From the NCBI GenBank assembly GCA_913055825.1, contig CAJXKB010000005.1, positions 1-64,000 of the forward strand: a stretch of 64,000 nucleotides of DNA, in the 5' to 3' direction. Source of the DNA: an uncultured Bacteroidota bacterium (GTDB lineage Bacteria; Bacteroidota; Bacteroidia; Bacteroidales; F082). The notes beneath the pieces were generated by a model. The model was not told where the DNA came from. It saw nothing but the letters and a program-made list of their open reading frames with translations, and did not search any database. Below are positions 7,908 through 16,634 of the stretch, one piece after another. Both the position numbers and the translations under genes were made by a program. Numbering within the stretch: the first letter of the stretch is position 1; every line of letters starts with the position of its first letter.

Positions 7908-9229
7908 GGGTTTTTTTGCTTATTGACCTGCATTCCGGTTAACACCTCAGCCATGTGTGCGGTCAAATTTCTTCGCTCATACCGCTCCACATTTTTACAT
8001 GGGTTTTCTTTTTTATCCTTCAAAAAGTCATGAAACAGACGGAGCATCTCCGCCTTCAAACGATTCGTTTCATCAAAACCAAACACATTACCGCATTCGG
8101 TTTCACGAATAATGGTGGCAGCATCCCCATCCTGCGGGCCAATGCAAACAATAGGTCGTTTCGAAGCCAGATATTCAAATAGCTTGCCCGTCAAAATCAG
8201 TTTGGCATTGGGAGTATTGTTTATCAACAACAACAAAACGGCAGCATTTTGTTGCTCAGCAATAACTTGCTGATGGGGCAAATAATCAATGCGTGTCAAA
8301 TAGTTTTCCATACCATATTTACGCAATGATTCAATAGCACTTACATCTATTTTTCCCACAATTCTAATCTCAAGTTTTTGAGCAAATTCGGGATATTCGA
8401 TGCTGAGCTCCCTCAAAACCTGCCACAGATTTTCTGCATTACGGGTTTTGGTGAGAGACCCGATATGAGCTACACTGAATTTTTTTTTGTCGGTACGTGG
8501 CAGGTTTACATTCTTAACATCTTCCCAATCATATCCATTGGGAATCACATGAATCTTTCTATTTACAATGGAAACAAATTCCCGTTCCATGCCCGGGCTT
8601 ACAACCGTAATAGCATCAGCAAAGCTAAGCACCTGCTTTTCGAGGCGGTGATGTATTTTGTCGGCACGACGGCCCAATTTCAAATCATGGTAATAATCTA
8701 TATTGGTCCACGGATCCCTGAAATCGGCTAACCAGGGAATGCCAAACCGTTTTTTAAGGTGCATTCCTATGAGGTGTGCGCTGTGTGGCGGCCCTGTGGT
8801 TATCAATACATCCACCTGCCTGGTCTCTAAATACTTCGAGAGCAATTTCACCGATGGTTTAATCCAGAATTTCCGGGCATCCGGAATAAAAAGATTTCCC
8901 CTTATCCAAACGGAAATATCCTCCAACAGATTTATCTTACTTTTTTTTTCAGCGAGAAAAGCAGATTGTATTTTATCATCTTTCTTTCGGCCGGTTACCT
9001 TTTTATAAAATGAATAGGGTTCCCAAATCTTATTCCTGATGACCTGTAAACTAACAGGAATCTCATTCATAAGGGAGTCATCTACCGAAGGTACTTCAGG
9101 ATTAGAAGGTGTAAAAACAATGGGTTCCCATTGGAATTCACGCAGATATTTTACAAACTTCAACCAGCGCTGGACTCCTGCCCCACCGGATGGCGGCCAA
9201 TAATAAGTTATGATAAGTACCTTTTTCAA
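7904..9229 (-). CDS. Glycosyltransferase, GT4-like (GT-B fold)
   Basis: The 441-residue protein starts with ITYYWPPSGGAGVQRWLKFV, the glycine-rich acceptor-domain opening common in GT-B glycosyltransferases. A linker leads to a donor-domain half with VIPNGYDW (about 235), SVAHIGSLT and KLFEYLASKRPIVCIG near the C-terminus. It should add a sugar to a lipid- or surface-glycan acceptor on the cytoplasmic face. Its start overlaps the end of the YfhO gene by 4 bases (9226-9229), so the two are likely translated together. The sugar and linkage cannot be told from sequence. Confidence 0.88.
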   Translation of the reverse strand: MKKVLIITYYWPPSGGAGVQRWLKFVKYLREFQWEPIVFTPSNPEVPSVDDSLMNEIPVSLQVIRNKIWEPYSFYKKVTGRKKDDKIQSAFLAEKKSKINLLEDISVWIRGNLFIPDARKFWIKPSVKLLSKYLETRQVDVLITTGPPHSAHLIGMHLKKRFGIPWLADFRDPWTNIDYYHDLKLGRRADKIHHRLEKQVLSFADAITVVSPGMEREFVSIVNRKIHVIPNGYDWEDVKNVNLPRTDKKKFSVAHIGSLTKTRNAENLWQVLRELSIEYPEFAQKLEIRIVGKIDVSAIESLRKYGMENYLTRIDYLPHQQVIAEQQNAAVLLLLINNTPNAKLILTGKLFEYLASKRPIVCIGPQDGDAATIIRETECGNVFGFDETNRLKAEMLRLFHDFLKDKKENPCKNVERYERRNLTAHMAEVLTGMQVNKQKNP

Positions 9230-11727
9230 GAAATATTTTCTTTTTTCAATAATTTCTTTATTTCAAAAGCGGCAACTGAGGCAATCAACAACAAAAGGAT
9301 GAGTGATGAAACCAATGAAACATGCTCTCCAATCCGCCATGATTTCGGCTCAAACTTAAAAATAATCCGGTGTTTTCCGGCCGGGACGACCATGGCCCGC
9401 AACACATAATCGGCACGGAAATAAGGTGCTTTTTTACCATCAATAAATACATCCCATCCAACGGGATAATAAATCTCTGAGAAAACTACCAGTTGCTGTG
9501 CTTTTGCATTAAAATCATAAATCAATTCATTGGGTGCATATTTTTTCAACGTAATTGTTGCCGAAGCATCAAGCGGAAACTTTTTACCTTTGAGTTGCTC
9601 CTCAAAAACCTTATCCACAACAGCTACCGAACGCAAATCTTCTTTACCCAAAGCTGCAATTGCTTCATCAGCATTTTTCACCAGTTTAAAATCATTTACC
9701 ATCCATGCATTACCAAAAGCAAATGGATTTAAAATAGGCTGTGCCTTAGGATTATAAATGAGATATTTGGTGTTGAGCATATTGAGCTCCTGCTGTTGTT
9801 TCAGGGTATTTTCCACATCCTCCGGACTCGGTTTTGTCGAGAGCATGTTACGCAATTTAGCGATTTCAGGTGCCAGGTAGGCCTCAATCAAATCCTGATA
9901 CCGTTGAAGTTTTGCCCCGTGATATCCGCCAATAGATTCGTGATAATAAGAAGTACTGGCATCGTTGAAAATATTTTTCGTTAAATCAACCACCCTGAAA
10001 TCAGGATGTTGGTCCTGTAAAATAAACCGATCGGCCAGGGTTTTCTGAAAAGGGTGTTCTGCTTTGCGCGAATATTCATAATTAGTATCGTTCAAATATC
10101 TTCTATCAACACCACTCATGTCAATGAGAATCAACAGTCCAAGGCCCAGCAACAACCAAGTCTTGTTAATTTTACGGGAAGCAAACAGCAAAATCAGTAT
10201 GGCTGCCAAAAAGATAAAGAAGAACGAACGCAAGGCATCCTGCCTGAAAATAGAAATTCGAACATTTTCCAAACTATTCATAAATGCAGCTACCTGAGTG
10301 GGATCGTTACTTTTCTTCAACATACCAAATTGTTGGACTTCCATTTTACTGAAGAATGAAAAGAAAGCGGTAGGAAAAAGATAAAACAGCAAACTTATGC
10401 CCGCTGTAAGCCCCAGAGCCGTATAAAAAGCTTTTCTCTTTCTCAACAATAAATCAGGCTGTTTTATCAATTTATCCAACACCAGAATACCCAATAATGG
10501 TATTGTTAACTCGACAATCACCAGTATCATCGACACCGCCCTGAATTTATTATACCCGGGAACATAATCAATGAAGAAATTGGTAAATCCCATAAAATTC
10601 TTCCCCCACGAAAGCAAAATGGCCAGGACAGTAGCCGCAAGGATGGCCCATTTAAAATCATCATCAAGAATAAGTAATCCCAATATAAAAAGAAATACAA
10701 GGATGGAGCCCACGTACACAGGCCCCGATGTTCCAGGTTGGTCACCCCAATACGCACTTTGTCGTTCAACATACTTTTTATATGCGGGAGCTGCCTTTTC
10801 CATAGCATTAGTATGATCACCGAGGTAACCGGAAGCGCCCCCTTTTACATCAGGGATCATCAACGACCAGGTTTCGCCCACGCCATAACTCCAGGCAGTG
10901 ATATAATCGCGGTCGAGACCACTCGATTTATTTTCTTTTTCTTTGGTAAGTACGGGCTTGCCACGCATTGAATATTTTCCGTATTCCCATGTGCCCCATA
11001 AGCTTGTGATGTTGGAAGCCACCGCCAAAGCCGCAACAAGAAGTAGCATCCCCGTTGCTTTCATAAAGCGGTCCATCTGCTTTTTACGCCACAAATCAAT
11101 GAAAGCATAAATACCATAAACAAGAACAAGAAGCAGTAGATAATACGTAATTTGCAAATGGCCGGCCCTGATTTCAAGTGCCAGTGCCAATCCTGTTAAA
11201 GCTGATCCTTTGAGATATTTTCCGCGAAAAGTCCAGATAATCCCGGCCAAAACCGGTGCCATATAACCTATTGTATGTGCTTTTGACATGTGGCCGGCGC
11301 CCAAAATAATAAAAAAGTAGGACGACAACGCATAAGCTATGGCTCCCACGATACTAAGCCAGACATCAACACCCAACACCAATAACAGTACAAAAAATCC
11401 AAGAAAATAAAGAAAAACATAACCTGTGGGAGAAGGAAGCCCCAACTGTAATGCTTTATCGACATACTGAAATAAGTTACCTGCATATTTAACAGAAATT
11501 TGCCAGGCCGGCATACCTCCGAACATCGAATTGGTCCACAAGGGTTCCTCGCCGGTTTTCGCCCTAAAATCCACAATTTCTTTCGACATTCCTTTAAACA
11601 TGGCTATGTCGTGCTGTTTCAGGCTTTTTCCCTCAAAAACAGGAGAAAAATAGACCATCGTGATACCTAAAAATACGACAAAGGCAATCAGATAGGGAAT
11701 TAACTTTTTAAATAAACTTTTATTCAT
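9226..11727 (-). CDS. YfhO-like multi-spanning membrane protein (GT-C-type)
   Basis: The 833-residue protein has a run of transmembrane segments over the first two thirds, an extracytoplasmic C-terminal domain of about 250 residues (with WMVNDF, VFSEIYYPVGWDVFIDGKK and PAGKHRIIFKFEP), and a last membrane segment. This is the YfhO arrangement, a family with GT-C-like architecture associated with modifying cell-wall or teichoic polymers with sugars. I chose the ATG at 11727 (MNKSLFKKLIPYL) over one at 11778, because it places the first membrane segment at once and overlaps the DUF4834 stop by 8 bases. It forms a run with the DUF4834 gene upstream and the glycosyltransferase downstream. Confidence 0.87.
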   Translation of the reverse strand: MNKSLFKKLIPYLIAFVVFLGITMVYFSPVFEGKSLKQHDIAMFKGMSKEIVDFRAKTGEEPLWTNSMFGGMPAWQISVKYAGNLFQYVDKALQLGLPSPTGYVFLYFLGFFVLLLVLGVDVWLSIVGAIAYALSSYFFIILGAGHMSKAHTIGYMAPVLAGIIWTFRGKYLKGSALTGLALALEIRAGHLQITYYLLLLVLVYGIYAFIDLWRKKQMDRFMKATGMLLLVAALAVASNITSLWGTWEYGKYSMRGKPVLTKEKENKSSGLDRDYITAWSYGVGETWSLMIPDVKGGASGYLGDHTNAMEKAAPAYKKYVERQSAYWGDQPGTSGPVYVGSILVFLFILGLLILDDDFKWAILAATVLAILLSWGKNFMGFTNFFIDYVPGYNKFRAVSMILVIVELTIPLLGILVLDKLIKQPDLLLRKRKAFYTALGLTAGISLLFYLFPTAFFSFFSKMEVQQFGMLKKSNDPTQVAAFMNSLENVRISIFRQDALRSFFFIFLAAILILLFASRKINKTWLLLGLGLLILIDMSGVDRRYLNDTNYEYSRKAEHPFQKTLADRFILQDQHPDFRVVDLTKNIFNDASTSYYHESIGGYHGAKLQRYQDLIEAYLAPEIAKLRNMLSTKPSPEDVENTLKQQQELNMLNTKYLIYNPKAQPILNPFAFGNAWMVNDFKLVKNADEAIAALGKEDLRSVAVVDKVFEEQLKGKKFPLDASATITLKKYAPNELIYDFNAKAQQLVVFSEIYYPVGWDVFIDGKKAPYFRADYVLRAMVVPAGKHRIIFKFEPKSWRIGEHVSLVSSLILLLLIASVAAFEIKKLLKKENIS

Positions 11728-11995
11728 CTTCCGGTTCTTTTTCAGGTTCGACTTCCTCAAAATCAACATATTCTCCAAAATTAGGGTCAGCGGTTTTCGC
11801 CTTTTCCTGTTTTTCTACATTTATATTTACCTTTCCATCTTTTTTGGTAGAAGACGGATTAAAGCCTTTATGAAACTTATCTTGCTGTTTATTAATAAAG
11901 TGAAGGATCAGCCAAGGCAGGACATATTTAAAAAACAGTTTAGTTCCGTACCAAACTACTAATAGAATAAGAATAAAAGTAAGAAATCCGTTCAT
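11720..11995 (-). CDS. Small DUF4834-family membrane protein
   Basis: This 91-residue protein has one N-terminal hydrophobic segment (about residues 3-33), a basic stretch after it, and an acidic tail with GEYVDFEEVEPEKEPEDE. That layout matches DUF4834 proteins of Bacteroidota, whose function is unknown. It is the first gene of the minus-strand run with YfhO and the glycosyltransferase, overlapping YfhO by 8 bases, which suggests an envelope role coupled to that protein. Confidence 0.78.
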   Translation of the reverse strand: MNGFLTFILILLVVWYGTKLFFKYVLPWLILHFINKQQDKFHKGFNPSSTKKDGKVNINVEKQEKAKTADPNFGEYVDFEEVEPEKEPEDE

Positions 11996-12269
11996 GCTTT
12001 ACAATTTACCCTGCGAAAGTATTGAATTTTAAGCAGAGGAGAAAAAGCATCGGGTTTAATTTAAGAAATTTTAAGCAGCACATATCTTATTTTTCAAGAT
12101 GCCGGGTGTAATCAGTTAATTTTTTAAGATAATGAAATCAAATTGTGAAATTTTGGTATTACCTAATACTGAGGGCATTTAATTCACTATTTTTACCTGA
12201 AATAACATAATCAGTTCTGTTATTCTACGGAAAATCTACAATCTTATAAAAGACACAACATCTTTAATT

Positions 12270-13382
12270 ATGGAAAACATTATTATCACAGAAGTTGAAA
12301 TCATAAAATTAAACCTTCCCTACAAAGAACCTTTTGTTATTTCGCTGGGAGTTATTGAAAGTGCCACAAATGTGGTGATTAAGATACATACAAACAGCGA
12401 ATTGACAGGCATTGGTGAATGCGCACCTTTTGTAACCATTGTGGGCGAAACACAGGAAACCGTTTTTGAATTGTCCAAATCGGTTGCCAGATTATTGAAA
12501 GGAAAGGACCCTTTTGCCATTGCAGACAGGTTAGCAGAAATTGACCGTGCCATTGCCGGAAATTACACCATGAAAAGTGCTTTCGATATGGCACTTTATG
12601 ACTTATTGGCTAAAAAAGCACAAATGCCCTTATACAAACTTCTTGGCGGGAGCAACACGCGTGAAATCCACACCGATATGACCATCAGCATTGGCAAACC
12701 GGAAAAAGTAGCTAAAGATGCACTGGCATTTAAAAAAGCAGGGTTCCCGGCCATCAAAGTTAAATTAGGAACCACCACAAAAGCGGATGTAGCCCGGATT
12801 AAAGCTATCAGGAAAGCCGTGGGTGCTGATTATCCTATCCGTATTGATGCCAATCAGGGTTGGGATACTGTTACAGCCATTAACACATTGACCGCATTAG
12901 CACAATTCAACATTGAACATTGTGAAGAGCCCATCCCGAAATGGAATAACCGGGAACTTGTAAAAGTAAGGGAACGCAGCCCCATTTCTATCATGGCCGA
13001 CGAATCTGTATTTGACCACCACGATGCTTTCAAATTGGCCAGCATGGGAGCTTGTGATTTTTTTAATATTAAGTTTTCTAAGTCGGGAGGGATTTTTAAT
13101 GCGTTAAAAATTAATGCGATAGCCGAATCTGCAGGCATTAAGTGCCAGGTAGGCTGTATGTCGGAATCGCGCTATGCATTAACTGCTTTGATGCACTTTG
13201 TACTTGCCAGTAAAAATGTGGTTCATTTCGACATGGATTCATCCTTGATGTTGGCTGAAGACCCTGTAATCGGAGGAATCCAGTATCAGGGAAAAGGAAA
13301 ATGGACTTTGGAAGATGCCATTGGAATTGGAGCCGGCTTTGACGAAGATGTCCTGAATAGCATGGAAAGTATAACCGTTTAA
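12270..13382 (+). CDS. L-Ala-D/L-Glu (dipeptide) epimerase, cytosolic
   Basis: The 370-residue enolase-superfamily enzyme has all the residues expected: the KxK acid-base pair Lys163/Lys165 (IKVKLG), metal ligands Asp193 (DANQGW), Glu219 (EEPI) and Asp244 (ADES), the opposite lysine Lys271 (KFSKSGG), and the DxD motif Asp321/Asp323 (FDMDSS) that marks dipeptide epimerases. It converts L-Ala-D-Glu, released from murein peptides, to L-Ala-L-Glu, which peptidases can then split. There is no signal sequence, so it acts in the cytoplasm, unlike its exported paralogue at 24115-25266. A KBL/AONS-like gene follows 12 bases later. The exact dipeptide preference in this family varies and is not proved by sequence. 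Confidence 0.88.
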   Translation: MENIIITEVEIIKLNLPYKEPFVISLGVIESATNVVIKIHTNSELTGIGECAPFVTIVGETQETVFELSKSVARLLKGKDPFAIADRLAEIDRAIAGNYTMKSAFDMALYDLLAKKAQMPLYKLLGGSNTREIHTDMTISIGKPEKVAKDALAFKKAGFPAIKVKLGTTTKADVARIKAIRKAVGADYPIRIDANQGWDTVTAINTLTALAQFNIEHCEEPIPKWNNRELVKVRERSPISIMADESVFDHHDAFKLASMGACDFFNIKFSKSGGIFNALKINAIAESAGIKCQVGCMSESRYALTALMHFVLASKNVVHFDMDSSLMLAEDPVIGGIQYQGKGKWTLEDAIGIGAGFDEDVLNSMESITV

Positions 13383-13394
13383 ATATTTGATGAA

Positions 13395-14528
13395 ATGACA
13401 GCAAAACGTCAAGAGCCAAAGGAAAGTCCGTTCAAACACATAATGGAAAGCAAGGTCGGGACCAAAACTAAACTCAACGGAAAAGAATATCTTTATTTTG
13501 CAGGCACGGGTTATTTTCAGTTGCAGTCGAATCCCGAAATGATTCAGGCCGCTGTAGAGGCCACCCAAAAATTCGGGATCGGAAGTGCCACTTCCCGTAC
13601 CATTAGCGGTACCACACCGCTATTATTGCAACTTGAGGAAAAAATAGCCGACTTCTTTGGAACGGAAGACGCTGCTTATCTACCATCGGGCTATTTAAGC
13701 AATATTGCAGGTTTTCAAGCCCTTGAAAAATTAAATGTTTTTAATATCATTTTTATTGATGAAAGTTCACATTACTCCAATATAGGTGGAGCACTGATAA
13801 CCGGCAAAAAGGTTGTTAAATTTAAGCATCGTGATGTGGATGACTTGAGGGAGAAAATCAGGACACACCTAAAAAACATGGAAAAGCCGCTTATTGTATC
13901 CGACGGTTTATTTCCCATCTGGGCTGAGTTGGCCCCGGTTGAAGCTTATTTAAAAATTGCTGAAGAATTTGATGGGGCTGTTTGGGTTGACGACTCCCAC
14001 GCCGTAGGAATTTTAGGGGAGAACGGCCGGGGCATTTATGAATATTTTCATCTGGATTCAGACCGATTGTTCATGGGCGGTACTTTATCCAAGGCTTTTG
14101 GTGCTTACGGTGGGTTTGTAACAGGAAACACTGCATTTATCCGTGAAGTGAAAACAGGTCATGTGATGACCGGCAGCAGCGCTCCGCCCAATGCTCTGGT
14201 TGCGGCGGCCATTAAAGGACTGGAAATTGTAAAAAACCATCCGGAAATTCGTCAAAATTTATGGAATAATGCCTTTTATCTTAAAAACGGAATAAAAAGC
14301 CTTGGGCTCAAAGTAGATGAAAATCATTTACCGATCGTAACTTTCAGGTTGTCAGACAGCAACAAAATGAGACACATTCACCAAAAACTAATGGATAAAG
14401 GTATTTACATTCAGTTCGTTAAATATGTAGGCTCGGGAGCCGATGGTGTTTTGCGAATTGTTGTTACCTCATCGCACACGAAACCACAAATTGATTATCT
14501 TGTTTCATCTTTGGGTGTTTTGCTTTAG
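13395..14528 (+). CDS. PLP-dependent alpha-oxoamine synthase family enzyme (KBL/AONS-like)
   Basis: The 377-residue protein is a fold type I PLP enzyme of the alpha-oxoamine synthase family. It shows GSATSRTISGTTPLLLQLEE, the cofactor-binding VDDSHAVGILG (about residues 199-209) and the Schiff-base lysine in GGTLSKAFGAYGG (about 235). The family condenses an amino acid (glycine, serine or alanine) with an acyl-CoA. Relatives include 2-amino-3-ketobutyrate ligase, 8-amino-7-oxononanoate synthase, serine palmitoyltransferase and CqsA. No biotin genes are nearby. It follows the dipeptide epimerase by 12 bases, so the two are co-transcribed. That may mean alanine released from murein peptides is used, but this is only a guess. 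Confidence 0.82.
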   Translation: MTAKRQEPKESPFKHIMESKVGTKTKLNGKEYLYFAGTGYFQLQSNPEMIQAAVEATQKFGIGSATSRTISGTTPLLLQLEEKIADFFGTEDAAYLPSGYLSNIAGFQALEKLNVFNIIFIDESSHYSNIGGALITGKKVVKFKHRDVDDLREKIRTHLKNMEKPLIVSDGLFPIWAELAPVEAYLKIAEEFDGAVWVDDSHAVGILGENGRGIYEYFHLDSDRLFMGGTLSKAFGAYGGFVTGNTAFIREVKTGHVMTGSSAPPNALVAAAIKGLEIVKNHPEIRQNLWNNAFYLKNGIKSLGLKVDENHLPIVTFRLSDSNKMRHIHQKLMDKGIYIQFVKYVGSGADGVLRIVVTSSHTKPQIDYLVSSLGVLL

Positions 14529-14537
14529 GCATTTTAA

Positions 14538-14697
14538 GTTTGGAGTGCCTAGAGTTTGGAGTGCCTAGAGTTTAGAGTGCCTGGAGTTTGAAGTGTCTGG
14601 AGTTTGGAGTGCCTGGAGTTTGAAGTGTCTGGAGTTTAGAGTGCCTAGAGTTTGGAGTGCCTAAAGTTTGGAGTACTTCGAGTTTGAAGTGCCTGGA
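14538..14697. repeat. Minisatellite: ten tandem 16-bp units
   Basis: Ten contiguous 16-bp units with consensus GTTTGGAGTGCCTRGA fill 14538-14697, ending with a partial GTT. Variation is confined mostly to units 3, 4, 6, 7 and 9 (GTTTGAAGTGTCTGGA, GTTTAGAGTGCCTAGA and so on). It begins ten bases after the stop of the AONS-like gene and lies in the 409-base spacer between convergent genes. No reading frame runs through it in phase, because 16 is not a multiple of three. It resembles a slippage-prone spacer repeat, not a CRISPR array: there are no unique spacers. Confidence 0.95.
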
Positions 14698-14769
14698 GTT
14701 ATAGATAAAGTTGAATAGAAACTGAAAACATGTTAAACTGATGACAGTAAATAACTTTAGGTACTGATT

Positions 14770-14935
14770 CTGCGGCAAGGATGGGAACGGCAGCCGGTGG
14801 AAGACGGGGGCTTGGTTTTTGCAGGTGCGAGGAGGCTGACGCAGGAAGCCCCCGGAGCATCTTTGCAAAACCTGGCCCCGGCGACAACGCTAAAGTGGAC
14901 AGCCTGACCTCGCCCCAAGCGAGGGCCGCCCAAAA
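14770..14935. other. GC-rich, hairpin-forming intergenic segment
   Basis: This segment is clearly richer in G and C than its neighbours. CGGGGGCTT (14805-14813) pairs perfectly with AAGCCCCCG (14846-14854), with an inner TGCG/CGCA stem (14826-14829 and 14840-14843). A second hairpin, CCTCGC-CCCAA-GCGAGG, lies near 14908-14924. No poly-T follows either one, so neither is a standard terminator. It could be a dispersed repeat element (REP-like) or a structured RNA. It ends three bases before the stop of the NhaC-like gene on the other strand. Confidence 0.55.
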
Positions 14936-14937
14936 AA

Positions 14938-16419
14938 TCATCCCATTAAATACCCCATTATCAGATACATAACAGCGGTTATACTTCCCACAAATAAAGC
15001 ATAAGGCAATTGAGTGTTGACGTGATCGATATGATCGGAAGCCGAGGCCATGGACGATATAATGGTTGTATCGGAAATGGGAGAGCAGTGATCGCCGAAA
15101 ACGCCACCCCCAATAGTGGCAGCAACAACAAGGTATAAATTTGCCCCCTGCGCGTGGGCCATGGGAACCGAAATGGCCATCATAATGGCAAATGTACCCC
15201 ACGAAGTACCTGTTGAGAAAGCTATAAACGAACTAATTACAAACAAAATAAAGGGAAGCAACTGAGGAGTCAACCACGATTTGGTTACGTTTGCAACATA
15301 GACACCTGTCCCCAATTTATTGCTAACATCGCTAATGGAAAATGCCAGCATCATTAATAAAGCCAATGGCATAAGCTCACTAATCCCCTTCAATGTCATA
15401 TCAACCATCTCTTTCATGTTCATAATTTTCTGGCTGCGATAAAGCACCATCGCCACCAGAATGGAAGTAACCACAGAATACAATACAGCTGATGAACCTG
15501 AGCCTGCCCCAATTGCACGGGTCAAATGATCAAAAAAGCCATCAGATTTTTCAACCGCCCCCCACCCCGTATAGGACAAATATATCGGCATCATCATCAC
15601 CATTGTTAAAATAGGGATATACATATTAAATGCCCTGAATTTGATACCCGGTTTTGATTTAAGTGAAGTAATTGTATCCGAAAGCAACGGATGAGCGTTG
15701 TCGTTCAACAGTTTACCGGTTTCCCTTGTTCTCTTCTCGGCCTTTGCCATAGGGCCGAAATCCTTTTTACTTACAATAATTACAAAGACCAATAAGATTG
15801 TCAAAATCGGATAAAAATCATACACCATGGCTTTACCTAAAACCAGCATCGGATTTTTAATGCCCTGCGTAAGTAACAGGCCCATGATAAAAGCACCCCA
15901 TGCGTTAAAAGGAATCAGAATTGACGAAGGCGCCGAAGTTGAGTCGGCAATATAGGCCAGTTTTTCCCTGGGAATTTTCAACTTATCAAACAAAGGCCGG
16001 TAAAGCGTACCTACCGTAAGCGAACTGATACTGGTTTCCACAAAAAGCACAATACCGGTAACCATGGCAAGGAGTTGCACAAACATCCGGCTTTGGATAT
16101 TTCGTTTACTTTCCACACGACTGATAAACCTGCTAACACCAATCATAAATCCATCTACACCACCTGAAAACTGAATAAAAAGAAGCAATGCACCAACTAA
16201 TGCACTAAACATGATGACCCGTGTATTACCCGGCGATTTGAATACATTAACAAAAGCTTCCAGCGTTGCAAAGGTTCCGGTAACAACATTCCAGTCGCTG
16301 ATAATAAGCCATCCAAGCCAGGTACCAAATATCAATGCCACGTACACCTGCTTGGTCCTTAGGGCAAGTAGAATGGCTAAAACAGGAGGTAAAACTGAAA
16401 GGAACCCATAATCACTCAT
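14938..16419 (-). CDS. Na+/H+ antiporter, NhaC family
   Basis: The 493-residue inner-membrane protein has many hydrophobic segments and NhaC-family signatures: SDYGFLSVLPPVLAILLALR at the start, DSTSAPSSILIPFNAWGAF in the middle, and HCSPISDTTIISSMASASD near the C-terminus. It exchanges sodium for protons, or transports an organic solute with these ions, as some NhaC relatives do. The ATG at 16419 gives the conserved N-terminus; an upstream start at 16497 would add 26 unsupported residues. It stands next to, and divergent from, a PBP4-type gene. Whether it carries murein-derived amino acids is not evident. Confidence 0.88.
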   Translation of the reverse strand: MSDYGFLSVLPPVLAILLALRTKQVYVALIFGTWLGWLIISDWNVVTGTFATLEAFVNVFKSPGNTRVIMFSALVGALLLFIQFSGGVDGFMIGVSRFISRVESKRNIQSRMFVQLLAMVTGIVLFVETSISSLTVGTLYRPLFDKLKIPREKLAYIADSTSAPSSILIPFNAWGAFIMGLLLTQGIKNPMLVLGKAMVYDFYPILTILLVFVIIVSKKDFGPMAKAEKRTRETGKLLNDNAHPLLSDTITSLKSKPGIKFRAFNMYIPILTMVMMMPIYLSYTGWGAVEKSDGFFDHLTRAIGAGSGSSAVLYSVVTSILVAMVLYRSQKIMNMKEMVDMTLKGISELMPLALLMMLAFSISDVSNKLGTGVYVANVTKSWLTPQLLPFILFVISSFIAFSTGTSWGTFAIMMAISVPMAHAQGANLYLVVAATIGGGVFGDHCSPISDTTIISSMASASDHIDHVNTQLPYALFVGSITAVMYLIMGYLMG

Positions 16420-16602
16420 ACCTGATCTTAAAATATTTTTTACATGAAATTGTTTGAAACCACTAAAATCCCAATTGATAATTGGTAATAGGAGCAAATA
16501 TAGCCATCTTTCCGAAAGTAATGGTCTGCAAAGAGGTTTATTTTTTATCAGATTAACCCGAATCCGTTAAAAATATAAAGGTCATTTTTCATATTAAGTT
16601 TC

Positions 16603-16610
16603 TATCTTTA
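16603..16610 (+). promoter_or_regulatory. Candidate -7 element for the PBP4 gene
   Basis: TATCTTTA differs from TAnnTTTG at the last base only and lies 24 bases before the start at 16635. No clear -33 element is visible. Confidence 0.4.
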
Positions 16611-16634
16611 TCCTATTATTTAAAAAGTTGTCAC

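Noticed and set aside
14538-14697. Tandem array as a CRISPR
   Set aside because: The 16-bp units are contiguous with no unique spacers, and no cas genes are present.
14699-15202. 167-residue minus-strand frame across the spacer into the NhaC-like gene
   Set aside because: It reads in a different frame over the 3' part of the NhaC-like gene and is low-complexity over the GC-rich segment; no family resemblance.
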